DNA of 64,000 nt, taken from NCBI RefSeq assembly GCF_015910445.1, contig NZ_CP048882.1:806001-870000 (forward strand), written 5' to 3'. Of the stretch, positions 54,910 through 63,631 are shown one piece after another. This stretch comes from Streptomyces bathyalis. Its GTDB lineage: Bacteria; Actinomycetota; Actinomycetes; Streptomycetales; Streptomycetaceae. How positions within the stretch are numbered: the stretch's first letter is position 1; the number at the start of each line of letters is the position of its first letter. The translations under genes and the position numbers were made by a program. The notes under the pieces were generated by a model, which saw only the letters and a program-made list of their open reading frames with translations, had not been told where the DNA came from and made no database searches.

Positions 54910-56196
54910 TCAACTCACCGCCACCCGCGTGCCGTTGCGCGAGGCCGCGCCGGACTCGGAGTCGTACTTGTGCAGTTCGCGACGGGCGATGGCGCGCTTG
55001 TGCACCTCGTCCGGCCCGTCGGCCAGGCGCAGGGTCCGTATGTGCGCGTACATCGAAGCCAGCGGGAAGTCCCCGGTGACGCCACCGCCGCCGTGCACCT
55101 GGATGGCCCGGTCGATGATCTTCAGGGCCATGTTCGGGGCCGCGACCTTGATGGCGGCGATCTCCGTACGGGCCTCCTTGTTGCCGACGGTGTCCATCAG
55201 ATGCGCCGCCTTGAGCGTCAGGAGGCGGGTCATCTCGATCTCGATGCGGGCCTCGGCGATCCAGTCCTGGACGTTGGAGCGTTCACTGACGGGCTGCCCG
55301 AAGGTCGAACGGGAACGCGCACGCACGCACATCAGCTCGAGGGCACGCTCGGCGGCGCCGATGGTGCGCATGCAGTGGTGGATGCGCCCCGGACCGAGGC
55401 GGGCCTGGCTGATCGCGAAGCCTTCGCCCTCCCCCTTGAGGACGTCCCGTTCCGGCACCCGCACATCGTCGAAGGTGATCTCGGCGTGGCCCTCGCGGTC
55501 GTCGTAGCCGAAGACGGGGAGGTTGCGCACCACCGTCACGCCGGGGGCGTCGATCGGGACGACCATCATCGATTGCTGACGGTGCACGGGCCCGGCAGGG
55601 TCGGTCTTGCCCATCACGATCAGCACCCGGCAGTCGGCGCGCATCGCGTTCGACGCGAACCACTTGCGGCCGTTCAGCAGGTAGCCGTCCTCGTCGCGTT
55701 CCATGCGCAGTTCGATGTTGGTGGCGTCCGAACTGGCCACCTCGGGCTCGGTCATCGCGAAGGCGGACGCCATCGTGCCCTCGAGGAGCGGCCTCAGATA
55801 CTTCTCGTGGTGCTCCTCGGTGCCGAAGAGAGTCAGCACCTCCATGTTCCCGGTGTCGGGCGCATTGCAGTTGCAGGCCTCCGAGGCGATGCGGCTGCGC
55901 CCCATGATCTCCGCCAGCGGCGCGTACTCGAGGTTCGTCAGCCCCGGGCCCCACTCCGGATGCGGATGGAAGAGGTTCCACAGGCCGCGCCGCCGGGCCT
56001 CGGCCTTGAGGTCGTCGAGGACCGGCGGGTGGAAGTGCGGGTCGCCCGACTCGCGCATCTGCCGCTCGTACACCGGCTCGGCCGGGTAGACGTGCGCGTC
56101 CATGAAGGCGAGCAGCTCATCGCGGTACGACAGCGTCCGGGCGGACATCTCGAAGGGCGACGCGGGGAGGGACGAGGGCGACGAAGACACAGCCAT
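54910..56196 (-). CDS. acyl-CoA dehydrogenase, ACAD10/11-like
   Basis: A 428-residue acyl-CoA dehydrogenase of the group related to human ACAD10/11. Visible: HPHPEWGPGLTNLEYAPLAE, CNCNAPDTGNMEVLTLFG, ASAFAMTEPEVASSDATNI, RKWFASNAMRADCRVLIVM, and VHGGGGVTGDFPLASMYAHI with the C-terminal catalytic region. Such proteins act on branched or hydroxylated acyl-CoA. ATG 56196 has AGGAG 6 nt upstream. The transporter gene upstream on the same strand ends 109 nt before it, so they may form an uptake and oxidation unit under the TetR regulator further right. Confidence 0.9.
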   Translation of the reverse strand: MAVSSSPSSLPASPFEMSARTLSYRDELLAFMDAHVYPAEPVYERQMRESGDPHFHPPVLDDLKAEARRRGLWNLFHPHPEWGPGLTNLEYAPLAEIMGRSRIASEACNCNAPDTGNMEVLTLFGTEEHHEKYLRPLLEGTMASAFAMTEPEVASSDATNIELRMERDEDGYLLNGRKWFASNAMRADCRVLIVMGKTDPAGPVHRQQSMMVVPIDAPGVTVVRNLPVFGYDDREGHAEITFDDVRVPERDVLKGEGEGFAISQARLGPGRIHHCMRTIGAAERALELMCVRARSRSTFGQPVSERSNVQDWIAEARIEIEMTRLLTLKAAHLMDTVGNKEARTEIAAIKVAAPNMALKIIDRAIQVHGGGGVTGDFPLASMYAHIRTLRLADGPDEVHKRAIARRELHKYDSESGAASRNGTRVAVS

Positions 56197-56305
56197 GGGG
56201 AACTCCTGTCGGCCGGCGGCGGGTCGGTCGGTCATGGATGCCGGATGACGGCCGTGGCCTGCCCGGAGCGTCGTCGTGACGTCCCGGGCAGGCCACGAAG
56301 AGTGG

Positions 56306-57682
56306 TCAGGCGTGCAGCAACTCGCCCGGCACCGCGTCCGGGTCGTTGCGCACCTCCGGGGGATTGGACTCCCGCAGGGCCCAGGTGCAGCAGAAGGTGA
56401 TCAGGCCCATGAGGGCCACGAAGACCGACACCAGCGTCGTCGAACCCGTCTCGGCGATGAGCGCGGTCATGACGAGCGGAGTCGCACCGCTGACCGTGAT
56501 CGCCGCGAGCTGGTAGGACAGCGACGCACCCGAGAACCGCACCTTCGGCGCGAACATCTCTCCGATGTAGGCGGCGACCGGCCCGTAGGTCATCGACTGG
56601 AAGATGCTGCCGACGGCGAGCGCGACGAAGAACAGCAGCAGGCTCCTGGTGTCGACGAGCCAGAAGTACGGGAAGGCCCACAGCATCAGCATGGCCGAGC
56701 CGATGAGGATCATCGGGCGGCGGCCCATCCGGTCGGACGCGGCGCCGGACCAGAGGATCGCGCCCGCTCCGATCAGCGAGGTGAGCAGCGAGACCGAGAG
56801 CAACGACTCGTGGCTCATGTGCAGTTCCTCGGTCGCGTAGCTGAGGACGCCCGCGATGCTGATGTAGAAGAGGCAGTTGGTCGCGGCGAGTGTCCCGCAG
56901 GCGAGCAGGATCTTTCGCCAGTCGTTGCGGATGGCCTCGCTCAGCGGGGCCCGTGCGACCTTCTGCTGCTTGCTCTTGGACGCCTCCTGGAGCGCGCGGA
57001 ACTCGGGGCTGTCCTCGACCTTCGTCTGGATGTACAGCACCACCGGGAAGAGCAGCGCGGAGAAGAAGAACGGAATCCGCCAACCCCAGCTCATGAACGC
57101 CGACTCCGACATGACCGCGGTCGACGCCAGGAAGGCCACGTTGCCGAGGATGACTCCGAACGGAACGCCCATCTGCCCGAACGTGCCCGCGAATCCCCTG
57201 CGTTTCGGGTTCGTCGATTCCGTCAGCAGCAGCACGATGCCGCCCCACTGCCCTCCGCACGCCAGCCCCTGGATGAAGCGCAGGGTCACCAGGAGTATCG
57301 GCGCGAGCACCCCGATGCTCCCGGCCGAGGGAAGACAGCCGATCAGGAAGGTCGCCACGCCCATGCCGAGCAGGCAGGCGACGACCATGGGCTTGCGTCC
57401 GTAGCGGTCACCGAAGTGCCCCGCGAGGATGCCGCCCAGCGGCCTCGCGATGAAGCCCGCCCAGAAAGTGCTGAACGAGAGCAGCGTGCCGGTGAGCGCC
57501 GAGCTGGACGGGAAGAAGACGTGCGGGAACACCAACGCGGCGGCCGTGCCGTACAGGAAGAAGTCGTACCACTCGATCGAGCTGCCGATCAGCCCTGCTG
57601 CGAGCAGCTTGCGATGGCCCCTGGGTTGGACGCCGGGCTGTGCGGCCGTTGCCGCATCGCTCGGTTCCGCCGTTTCAGTCAT
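56306..57682 (-). CDS. MFS transporter of the metabolite:H+ symporter (MHS) family
   Basis: A 458-residue importer of organic acids in the MHS/ShiA-type group. The 12-helix pattern begins LLAAGLIGSSIEWYDFFLYG, a signature of this family. Motif A is HFGDRYGRKPMVV and the second-half copy is SDRMGRRPMIL. AAGGAG lies just before ATG 57682. Aromatic or dicarboxylic acids are usual substrates. A 13-bp palindrome about 50 nt upstream is probably the operator. Confidence 0.9.
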   Translation of the reverse strand: MTETAEPSDAATAAQPGVQPRGHRKLLAAGLIGSSIEWYDFFLYGTAAALVFPHVFFPSSSALTGTLLSFSTFWAGFIARPLGGILAGHFGDRYGRKPMVVACLLGMGVATFLIGCLPSAGSIGVLAPILLVTLRFIQGLACGGQWGGIVLLLTESTNPKRRGFAGTFGQMGVPFGVILGNVAFLASTAVMSESAFMSWGWRIPFFFSALLFPVVLYIQTKVEDSPEFRALQEASKSKQQKVARAPLSEAIRNDWRKILLACGTLAATNCLFYISIAGVLSYATEELHMSHESLLSVSLLTSLIGAGAILWSGAASDRMGRRPMILIGSAMLMLWAFPYFWLVDTRSLLLFFVALAVGSIFQSMTYGPVAAYIGEMFAPKVRFSGASLSYQLAAITVSGATPLVMTALIAETGSTTLVSVFVALMGLITFCCTWALRESNPPEVRNDPDAVPGELLHA

Positions 57683-57733
57683 CGAGCTCTCCTTTGAGGC
57701 GGTGGACTGCAACTGGTCCCCGTAAGCTGACGT

Positions 57734-57746
57734 CAAGTTCAACTTG
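57734..57746. promoter_or_regulatory. palindromic operator candidate upstream of the MHS transporter
   Basis: CAAGTT-C-AACTTG is a perfect 6-1-6 palindrome. On the leftward strand its right part overlaps TTGACG, a likely -35 box. The half-site AAGTTGA recurs in the promoter of the nearby TetR gene, so this is a likely TetR site. Confidence 0.6.
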
Positions 57747-57958
57747 TGGGGCGAAGCCTCGGTGAAGGCCCTTGTGCTGTCAACCACCTGGACAGAACCG
57801 GTCTGCGCTGGGACGACATCCGCCGTCCGCACCGCTGCCCCGGCTCCTCGTACGCACACGGACACGGCGGGAGGACGCAGGAACGCGAAGGGAACCCGAT
57901 CACCCGGCCCCTGTCGGGAGTTCGGACGAGGGCTACCGGCGAGGACGCGGAAGAGGAA

Positions 57959-58645
57959 TCAGGCGTGGCCCGGGAACCGCAGCCCGTTGGCCCAGATCCT
58001 CGTCACGGTGAAGACGACCTGCTCGAAGTCGACCGGCTCCCGGCCGCTGCCCGACCGCGCGAAGAGGCTGAAGGCGACGCGGCTGACCATGCTCGACAGG
58101 GCACGCGAGGCCAGCATCGGGTCCAGGTCCGGGTCGGCATAGCCGCGCTTCTGCAGATCGGCGATGCCGCGTGCGTTGCGGTGGATGAACGCCTCACCCC
58201 GGCGCCGGCGCAGCTCCCTGAAGGTCGGGTCCACGTTGGCGACCTGCTCCAGCAGGGCCATCAGCTTGGCGTTGCGACGGTAGGCCTCCAGATAGGCCCT
58301 GTTGCTCGCCTCGAGGACGGCATAGGGATCGTCGCTGTCCGGTACGCGGTCCATGCCCGGGTGCAGCATGTCCTGCTGGGCGACCTCGAGGACCGCCGCG
58401 AAGACCTCTTCCTTGTTCTTGAAGTAGGTGTAGAACGAGCCCGTCGAGCACTTCGCCTCTTTGGTGATGTCCGTGAGGCGGGCATCCAGATACCCCGAGC
58501 GCTCGAAGACCTTGCGCGCGGCGGCCACGAGCTCCGAGCGGCGGCGGGCGCCGCGCTCGGTGGCGGGCGTGTCGCGCAGCAGGGCCGGGTTCACCATGGA
58601 CGGCAGCGGCGAACCCTCCCAGTCGTCGGACGCGATGGATGCCAT
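57959..58645 (-). CDS. TetR/AcrR-family regulator
   Basis: A 228-residue regulator. The N-terminal helix-turn-helix is at residues about 30-75: RRSELVAAARKVFERSGYLD, then ARLTDITKEAKCSTGSFYTY and FKNKEEVFAAVLE. The C-terminal domain is all-helical (YLEAYRRNAKLMALLEQVAN). The start is ATG 58645, 6 nt after a consensus-like -10, which suggests a leaderless message; another ATG is at 58660. It probably controls the transporter and acyl-CoA dehydrogenase genes to its left and perhaps the thioesterase on its right. Confidence 0.87.
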   Translation of the reverse strand: MASIASDDWEGSPLPSMVNPALLRDTPATERGARRRSELVAAARKVFERSGYLDARLTDITKEAKCSTGSFYTYFKNKEEVFAAVLEVAQQDMLHPGMDRVPDSDDPYAVLEASNRAYLEAYRRNAKLMALLEQVANVDPTFRELRRRRGEAFIHRNARGIADLQKRGYADPDLDPMLASRALSSMVSRVAFSLFARSGSGREPVDFEQVVFTVTRIWANGLRFPGHA

Positions 58646-58651
58646 GGTCAA

Positions 58652-58680
58652 CTTATACATGAACTCGGCTTCACCTCCAA
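58652..58680 (-). promoter_or_regulatory. promoter of the tetR gene, probably leaderless
   Basis: On the leftward strand TTGGAG (58675-58680), a 17-nt spacer, and TATAAG (58652-58657) make a good sigma-70-type promoter. The predicted start point falls at or next to ATG 58645. The sequence after the -10 contains AAGTTGAC, resembling the operator half-site at 57734. Confidence 0.6.
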
Positions 58681-58841
58681 CTTCGTCCCTGCCGTACTGC
58701 CTCCGACCGGCACGGACCGGCACGGCCACGGGCTGACCAGCCCTTCCCCGTCCGCAGGACCCCGGTCCACCCGGCCGTGACACCGCGGACTACCTGCCAG
58801 TAGCCTTCTGGCCGGACCAGCCGGCGTGCAGGAGGACAGCC

Positions 58842-59648
58842 GTGACAGAAAAGACCAGTTGCGCCGAGGCCTTCTTCGAGCGGGTGGCTGACGACCGGTA
58901 TCTGCCGACCGAGAACACCCGCGGCCCCTGGTCCGCCGACAGCCAGCACGCCGGTCCGCCCGCCGCGCTCCTGGGCCGGGCGGTGCAGACGCGTACGGGC
59001 GCCCGCGAGGACATGCGGCTTGCCCGCATCACGTTCGAGATCACAAGTCCCGTGCCCCTGAAGCCGCTGGCGGTGACGACGAATGTGCTGCGCGAGGGAC
59101 GCAGCGTGGAACTGGTCGAGGCCTCGCTCGCCCCGGAGGGCGGCCAGGAGGTGATGCGGGCGCGGGCACTGCGCATCCGTACGGAACCCGGCTCGGTGCC
59201 CCAGGAGACGCCGGGGCCGGAGATCCCCGCCCCCGGCAGTGCGGAGAGCGAGCCCTTCTTCCCCGTTCCGTGGGACGTCGGCTATCACACGGCCATGGAA
59301 TCCCGGTTCGCACACGGCTCGTTCCTCGGGCGCGGACCCGCGGCGTGCTGGCTGCGGATGAGGGTTCCCCTGGTCGAGGGGGAGAAGGTGGCGCCGCTCG
59401 ACCGCGTCCTGGTGGCGGCCGACTCCGGCAACGGCGTGAGCAACGTGCTGGACTTCTCCCAACACCTCTTCGTCAACCCCGACTTGACCGTGCATCTGCA
59501 CCGCCATCCGGCCGGGGAATGGGTCTGCATCGACGCCCGTACAAGCATCGACTCCGCCGGTGTCGGCATGAGCGAGGCCGCCATCCACGACGAGCAGGGG
59601 CCGATCGGCCGTGGAGTGCAGAGCCTGTTCGTCGCTCCCCGGCGCTGA
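58842..59648 (+). CDS. TesB-like acyl-CoA thioesterase
   Basis: A 268-residue double-hotdog thioesterase. N-terminal part: GPWSADSQHAGPPAALLGRA and ITFEITSPVPLKPLAVTTNV, the usual first hotdog. The second includes ESRFAHGSFLGRGPAACWLR and ADSGNGVSNVLDFSQ, where the family Asp lies. It should cleave acyl-CoA thioesters of medium or long chains in the cytoplasm. Start GTG 58842 has AGGAGG at 58830-58835. Divergent from the TetR gene. Confidence 0.85.
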   Translation: MTEKTSCAEAFFERVADDRYLPTENTRGPWSADSQHAGPPAALLGRAVQTRTGAREDMRLARITFEITSPVPLKPLAVTTNVLREGRSVELVEASLAPEGGQEVMRARALRIRTEPGSVPQETPGPEIPAPGSAESEPFFPVPWDVGYHTAMESRFAHGSFLGRGPAACWLRMRVPLVEGEKVAPLDRVLVAADSGNGVSNVLDFSQHLFVNPDLTVHLHRHPAGEWVCIDARTSIDSAGVGMSEAAIHDEQGPIGRGVQSLFVAPRR

Positions 59649-59701
59649 GGCCACTCCCCCGCCACAGCGGTTCCAGGGGCAGGAGCGGGACGAGTACGCG
59701 G

Positions 59702-60661
59702 TCACATCCGGTCGCGGTGGTGCTGGGGACTGATCCCACGGGCTCGCTTGAAAGCGGCGCTGAGCGCGAATGCGCTGCCATACCCGACCTGACGGGCCAC
59801 GGAGTCGATCGTGGCGTCCGAATTCCTGAGAAGATCCGCGGCAAGGTCGATGCGCCACCCGGTGAGGTATGCCATTGGTGGCATACCGACGAGGGCTGTG
59901 AAGCGGCGTGCCAACGTCGCTCGGGACACCCCGGTTTGCCCGGCGAGCGCGCCCACCGTCCAGGGTCGGCTCGGGTCGCCGTGTATGAGTCGCAGGACGG
60001 GCCCGACGACGGGATCCCCGCCGGCCCGGTACCAGGCCGGTGCATCGGCATCCGGCCGGGTGCACCACGTGCGGAGCATCGCGACCAGCAGGAGATCCAG
60101 AAGCCGGTCGAGCACGAGATCCTGGCCGGGCTCGTTTCGCGCGGCTTCCTCGGCGAGAAGCGACACCAGCGCGGACTCGACGTGGGCGGCCCTGGGGAGG
60201 ACAAGGAGCGGCGGCAACGCGCCGAGCAGGCGCGTGGTGATCTCCCCCGGTCCCCGGTATTTGCCGATGAGCAGCACTGACGAGCCATCCGCGCTGTCGT
60301 CGTCGTAGGTCCGCATGCCGTTGGCCCAGGTGCGTACACCCGTGTCCGCGGCCTCGGGCAGCTCTGCGCCGGCTGCCGTCGTCCGTCGAGGGCCGGGATG
60401 GATGACCACCTGGATCGGAGTGAGGGGATCATCGGCGAAGGTGAACGCGTCCGGGCCACGCATCATCGCGATGTCGCCTGCCTCCATTCGCACCGCGTCG
60501 CCGGCGACGGGCACAACCCAGGGCGTCCCTCGCAGGACGGCCACAACGCTGAGCGGCGCCCTGTCCCGAACCTGAACAGACCAGGGCGGGGTCTGGATGG
60601 TGCGCAGTACGAACGCACCCCTCGCCCTGGCTCCGTCAAGCAGAGTCGACAAGGGGTCCAT
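59702..60661 (-). CDS. AraC-family regulator with cupin N-terminus
   Basis: A 319-residue AraC-type regulator. The N-terminal cupin_6 domain covers residues about 1-190 (PPWSVQVRDRAPLSVVAVLR, VRMEAGDIAMMRGP). The C-terminal double helix-turn-helix has VGALAGQTGVSRATLARRF, MPPMAYLTGWRIDLAADLL and SVARQVGYGSAFALSAAFKR. Such proteins usually regulate an adjacent oxidoreductase, here the divergent NmrA-like gene. CATAAT on its strand about 25 nt before the start is a candidate -10. Confidence 0.9.
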   Translation of the reverse strand: MDPLSTLLDGARARGAFVLRTIQTPPWSVQVRDRAPLSVVAVLRGTPWVVPVAGDAVRMEAGDIAMMRGPDAFTFADDPLTPIQVVIHPGPRRTTAAGAELPEAADTGVRTWANGMRTYDDDSADGSSVLLIGKYRGPGEITTRLLGALPPLLVLPRAAHVESALVSLLAEEAARNEPGQDLVLDRLLDLLLVAMLRTWCTRPDADAPAWYRAGGDPVVGPVLRLIHGDPSRPWTVGALAGQTGVSRATLARRFTALVGMPPMAYLTGWRIDLAADLLRNSDATIDSVARQVGYGSAFALSAAFKRARGISPQHHRDRM

Positions 60662-60743
60662 GGGCGGAGTGTAAGACTCGCCATTATGGACCTGCGCGCC
60701 TCGACCATGGCCCGTAGCCAGGCCCTCACGTGTGCTGTGGTTC

Positions 60744-61598
60744 ATGACACCGACTGCACCGAAAACTTTGGTCCTCGCGGGGACCGGCAAGACCGGACGC
60801 CGGGTGGCCGCCGGGCTTCTGGCGCGCGACGTGCCGGTACGGGTCGGCTCACGACGTGCTGAGCCGCCGTTCGACTGGCAGGACGACACGACGTGGGAGC
60901 CCGCACTGCGGGGCGTCGACGCGGCTTATGTGGCCTTCTATCCGGATGCGGCGTTCCCCGGCGCGGCCAGGGCCGTGGGTTCTTTCGCAGATCTGGCGGT
61001 GGCCTGCGGCGTCCGGCGACTCGTCCTTCTCGCTGATCGCGGTGCGCACGAGGCCGAGCGGTGCGAACAGGCGGTACGGGACTCGGGCGCGGAGTGGACG
61101 ATCGTGCGGGCAGGGTTCATCACGCAGAACTTCAGCGAGGCGTTCCTCGTAGAACTGGTCCGGGCCGGTGTGGTCGCGCTTCCGGCCGGTGACGTCGCGG
61201 AACCGTTCACCGACGCAGAGGACATCGCGGATGTCGTGGTCGCGGCGCTCACCGAGAACGGCCATGGCGGCCGGATCCACGACGTGACGGGACCACGACT
61301 GATCACCTTCGACGAGGCCGCCGGCGAGATGACGAGGGCGGTGGGCAGAGAGGTTCGCTATCTGCCGGTGACGCCCGGGCAGTTCGTCTCATCGCTGACC
61401 GGACGAGGCGTGCCGGAGGAGTACGCGACGCAATTGGCCGGCCTCATGGTCGAGGTCTTCGACGGGCGCAGGGCGAACGTGACCGACACCGTCGAGCGCA
61501 TTCTTGGCAGACCGCCCCGCGACTTCGCGGAGTATGCCCGGGAGGCCGCCGCCAGCGGTGTCTGGGATGCCCGTGCTGAGTCCTCAGGCGGAGCCTGA
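60744..61598 (+). CDS. NmrA-like NAD(P)-binding protein
   Basis: A 284-residue atypical SDR. The Rossmann motif is LVLAGTGKTGRRVAAGLLAR, close to the N-terminus. No YxxxK catalytic pair is obvious, so it belongs with the NmrA/QOR2-like sensors and reductases. The centre includes RRLVLLADRGAHEAERCEQA and WTIVRAGFITQNFSE, which match this group. ATG 60744 is preferred over GTG 60732. It is 82 nt from the divergent AraC gene, which likely controls it. Confidence 0.85.
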   Translation: MTPTAPKTLVLAGTGKTGRRVAAGLLARDVPVRVGSRRAEPPFDWQDDTTWEPALRGVDAAYVAFYPDAAFPGAARAVGSFADLAVACGVRRLVLLADRGAHEAERCEQAVRDSGAEWTIVRAGFITQNFSEAFLVELVRAGVVALPAGDVAEPFTDAEDIADVVVAALTENGHGGRIHDVTGPRLITFDEAAGEMTRAVGREVRYLPVTPGQFVSSLTGRGVPEEYATQLAGLMVEVFDGRRANVTDTVERILGRPPRDFAEYAREAAASGVWDARAESSGGA

Positions 61599-61740
61599 CT
61601 TTGTGGCCGATTGCGCGTCGGCGCAGGTAGGCGTGGAACCCCCCGGCCGTGGAGGCCTTGTCGGCCACCAGATGGTCCGGACTCCCGATCCCGGTCGGTG
61701 AGTTCATGCCGAGCACCAGACCGTGATCCATCACCCAGTG
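61599..61740 (-). pseudogene. IS5-like transposase remnant
   Basis: On the leftward strand a broken frame reads SPDHLVADKASTAGGFHAYL then RRRAIGHKV, recognisable as the (D)HLVADKxYSSxxFRAYLRRRGI block before the DDE glutamate in IS5-family transposases. Nothing else of the element, and no inverted ends, could be found. The remaining intergenic sequence to 61925 shows nothing else. Confidence 0.5.
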
Positions 61741-61925
61741 ATCTTTGAGGACGGACCCTGGTAACTCCTCACGCCGTACGCCTCCGGGCGTCACTCGGCG
61801 CATGCCGCCGAGGGATTCAGCCTGGCCCCGTCCGCGGGGCCTAACACGCGGCGACCCCCGTGACCGCGGCAGGCCGGTGGCATCCGCCGGGAGGCACGGG
61901 GCCCGTGGTGCCGGACAATGTCTGC

Positions 61926-62384
61926 ATGCGGATCTCGGCGAGAGCGGACTATGCGGTACGTGCCGCGCTGGAACTGGCGGCCGCGGGCGACGAATGCCCC
62001 GTCAAGGCCGAGGCGATCGCGGAGGCCCAGGGTGTCCCCCGCAAGTTCCTCGAGGGCATCCTCAACGACATGCGCAGGGGCGGGCTCGTGGTCAGCCGCC
62101 GCGGCGGCCAGGGCGGCTACAACCTGGGCGCGCCCGCCGAGACGATCACCATCGCCGACGTGATCCGCGTCGTGGACGGGCCGCTGGTCTCCGTGCGCGG
62201 TGAGCGTCCGCCGGCGCTCTCCTACACCGGGCCGGCCGAGTCGCTGCTGCCGCTGTGGATCGCCGTGCGCGCCAACGTGCGCGCGATCCTCGGCCAGGTC
62301 ACGCTCGCGGACGTGGCACGCTCCGACCTTCCCGAGCGCGTCCACAAGCTCGCGGAAGAGCCCGAGTCGTGGACCAACCCCTGA
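61926..62384 (+). CDS. Rrf2-family regulator without cluster cysteines
   Basis: A 152-residue Rrf2 regulator: MRISARADYAVRAALELAAA at the start, AIAEAQGVPRKFLEGILNDM, and GGLVVSRRGGQGGYNLG as the wing. Only one cysteine (near residue 24) exists, so it lacks the three cysteines that hold the iron-sulfur cluster in IscR or NsrR. This resembles CymR-like members that sense via a partner or metabolite. The next gene is a TauE/SafE exporter, so sulfur or cysteine control is a sensible guess. There is no clear ribosome site before ATG 61926. Confidence 0.88.
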   Translation: MRISARADYAVRAALELAAAGDECPVKAEAIAEAQGVPRKFLEGILNDMRRGGLVVSRRGGQGGYNLGAPAETITIADVIRVVDGPLVSVRGERPPALSYTGPAESLLPLWIAVRANVRAILGQVTLADVARSDLPERVHKLAEEPESWTNP

Positions 62385-62471
62385 TCCTGCGCGGCCTCCT
62401 GACCGTGGACTATCCCTGATCGTGTCCACGTGACGAGACGGTCTTGACCCGTTCTGCCGCCGTCGGGCAGA

Positions 62472-62503
62472 TTTCCCTATCAAAGCGGTAGGAATACTAG
62501 GGA
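62472..62503. promoter_or_regulatory. candidate Rrf2 operator upstream of the TauE/SafE gene
   Basis: TCCCTA at 62474-62479 and TAGGGA at 62498-62503 are exact inverted arms; within them TAGGAA (62489-62494) repeats the right half. The site is relatively AT-rich and lies 17-48 nt before the TauE/SafE start, overlapping the probable promoter. Confidence 0.5.
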
Positions 62504-62519
62504 TCCAGATCGGGGCAGC

Positions 62520-63455
62520 ATGCGTACGCTCATCCTGTTGGCGCTGGCGGGCCTGGGCGCCCAACTCGTCGACGGCAGCCTGGGAATGGCCTATGGCGTC
62601 ACGTCGACGACCCTGCTGCTCGCCGTGGGCACCAACCCGGCGGCCGCGTCGGCCACGGTGCACCTGGCCGAGATAGGCACGACACTCGTCTCCGGCGCCT
62701 CGCACTGGCGCTTCGGCAACGTCGACTGGCGCGTCGTGGCGAAGATCGGTGTGCCGGGCGCGATCGGCGCGTTCGCCGGCGCGACGGTGCTCTCCAGCCT
62801 CTCCACCGCCGTCGCCGAGCCCGCGATGTCGCTCATCCTGCTGGCCCTGGGCCTCTACCTGCTCGGCCGCTTCACCTTCGTCGGCTTCTCGTCCCGCAAT
62901 CTGGGCAAGCCGCTGCGCAAGCGTTTCCTCTCCCCGCTGGGACTCGTCGCCGGATTCGTCGACGCCACCGGCGGAGGCGGCTGGGGTCCGGTCGGCACCC
63001 CTGCCATCCTCGCCAGCGGACGGCTGGAGCCCCGCAAGGTCATCGGCTCCATCGACACCAGCGAGTTCCTCGTCACCGTCGCCGCGAGCATCGGCTTCCT
63101 CGCGGGACTCGGCTCCGAAGGCGTCAACTGGACGTGGGCGGGCGCCCTTCTGCTCGGCGGCGTGATCGCCGCACCGCTCGCCGCATGGCTGGTGCGGCAT
63201 GTTCCGCCCCGCATCCTCGGGTCCGCCGTCGGCGGCATCATCGTCCTCACCAACACCAAGACACTGCTGGGCAGCGACTGGATCGGCGCCGGCGGGGCCG
63301 TGAGCACGACCGTCTACGTGGTGCTCTACGCGGTCTGGGCCGCGGCACTCGCGTACTCGGTGCGTGAACACCGCCGCAACGCCGCACGCGAGCGGGAAGA
63401 GGAGGCGGCGGCAGCCGCCGGCACGGACGTGAAGGAGGGCGCGCCCTCGGCGTGA
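62520..63455 (+). CDS. TauE/SafE family sulfite/organosulfonate exporter
   Basis: A 311-residue membrane protein with eight predicted helices in two repeated halves, as in the TauE/SafE (DUF81) family. The N-terminal LVDGSLGMAYGVTSTTLLLA and the second-half GFVDATGGGGWGPVGTPAIL are the paired signatures. The C-terminal 35 residues are polar (Arg/Glu/Ala-rich). It may export sulfite or other sulfur acids. The gene is 135 nt behind the Rrf2 regulator, followed by a strong terminator and tRNA-Cys. Confidence 0.88.
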   Translation: MRTLILLALAGLGAQLVDGSLGMAYGVTSTTLLLAVGTNPAAASATVHLAEIGTTLVSGASHWRFGNVDWRVVAKIGVPGAIGAFAGATVLSSLSTAVAEPAMSLILLALGLYLLGRFTFVGFSSRNLGKPLRKRFLSPLGLVAGFVDATGGGGWGPVGTPAILASGRLEPRKVIGSIDTSEFLVTVAASIGFLAGLGSEGVNWTWAGALLLGGVIAAPLAAWLVRHVPPRILGSAVGGIIVLTNTKTLLGSDWIGAGGAVSTTVYVVLYAVWAAALAYSVREHRRNAAREREEEAAAAAGTDVKEGAPSA

Positions 63456-63461
63456 CCCGCG

Positions 63462-63498
63462 GCCCGGGCCAGGGGGCGAACGGCTCCCTGGCCCGGGC
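63462..63498 (+). terminator. strong terminator after the TauE/SafE gene
   Basis: A perfect 13-bp stem: GCCCGGGCCAGGG (63462-63474) with its complement at 63486-63498, loop 11 nt. It starts 7 nt after the stop and separates the exporter from the tRNA gene. Confidence 0.85.
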
Positions 63499-63511
63499 AA
63501 CGCACAGACCC

Positions 63512-63586
63512 GACCGTGTGCCCGAGTGGTTCAGGGGCTCGCCTGCAAAGCGAGTTACGTGGGTTCGAATCCCGCCACGGTCTCCA
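63512..63586 (+). tRNA. tRNA-Cys (anticodon GCA)
   Basis: Acceptor stem GACCGTG pairs with CACGGTC. The anticodon arm is CTCGC-CTGCAAA-GCGAG with anticodon GCA. The T arm is GTGGG-TTCGAAT-CCCGC. The discriminator is T (U73, a Cys identity base), followed by an encoded CCA at 63584-63586. The D stem has only three clear pairs. A short hairpin GATGTC-N4-GACATC follows at 63590-63605. Confidence 0.93.
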
Positions 63587-63631
63587 TGTGATGTCGCAGG
63601 ACATCGGAAGGTCCGCTGACTGTTCCGACCC

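Noticed and set aside
63512..63586. tRNA-Cys as an integration site of a mobile island
   Set aside because: No integrase, excisionase or repeated tRNA 3' end is seen in the short flank available.
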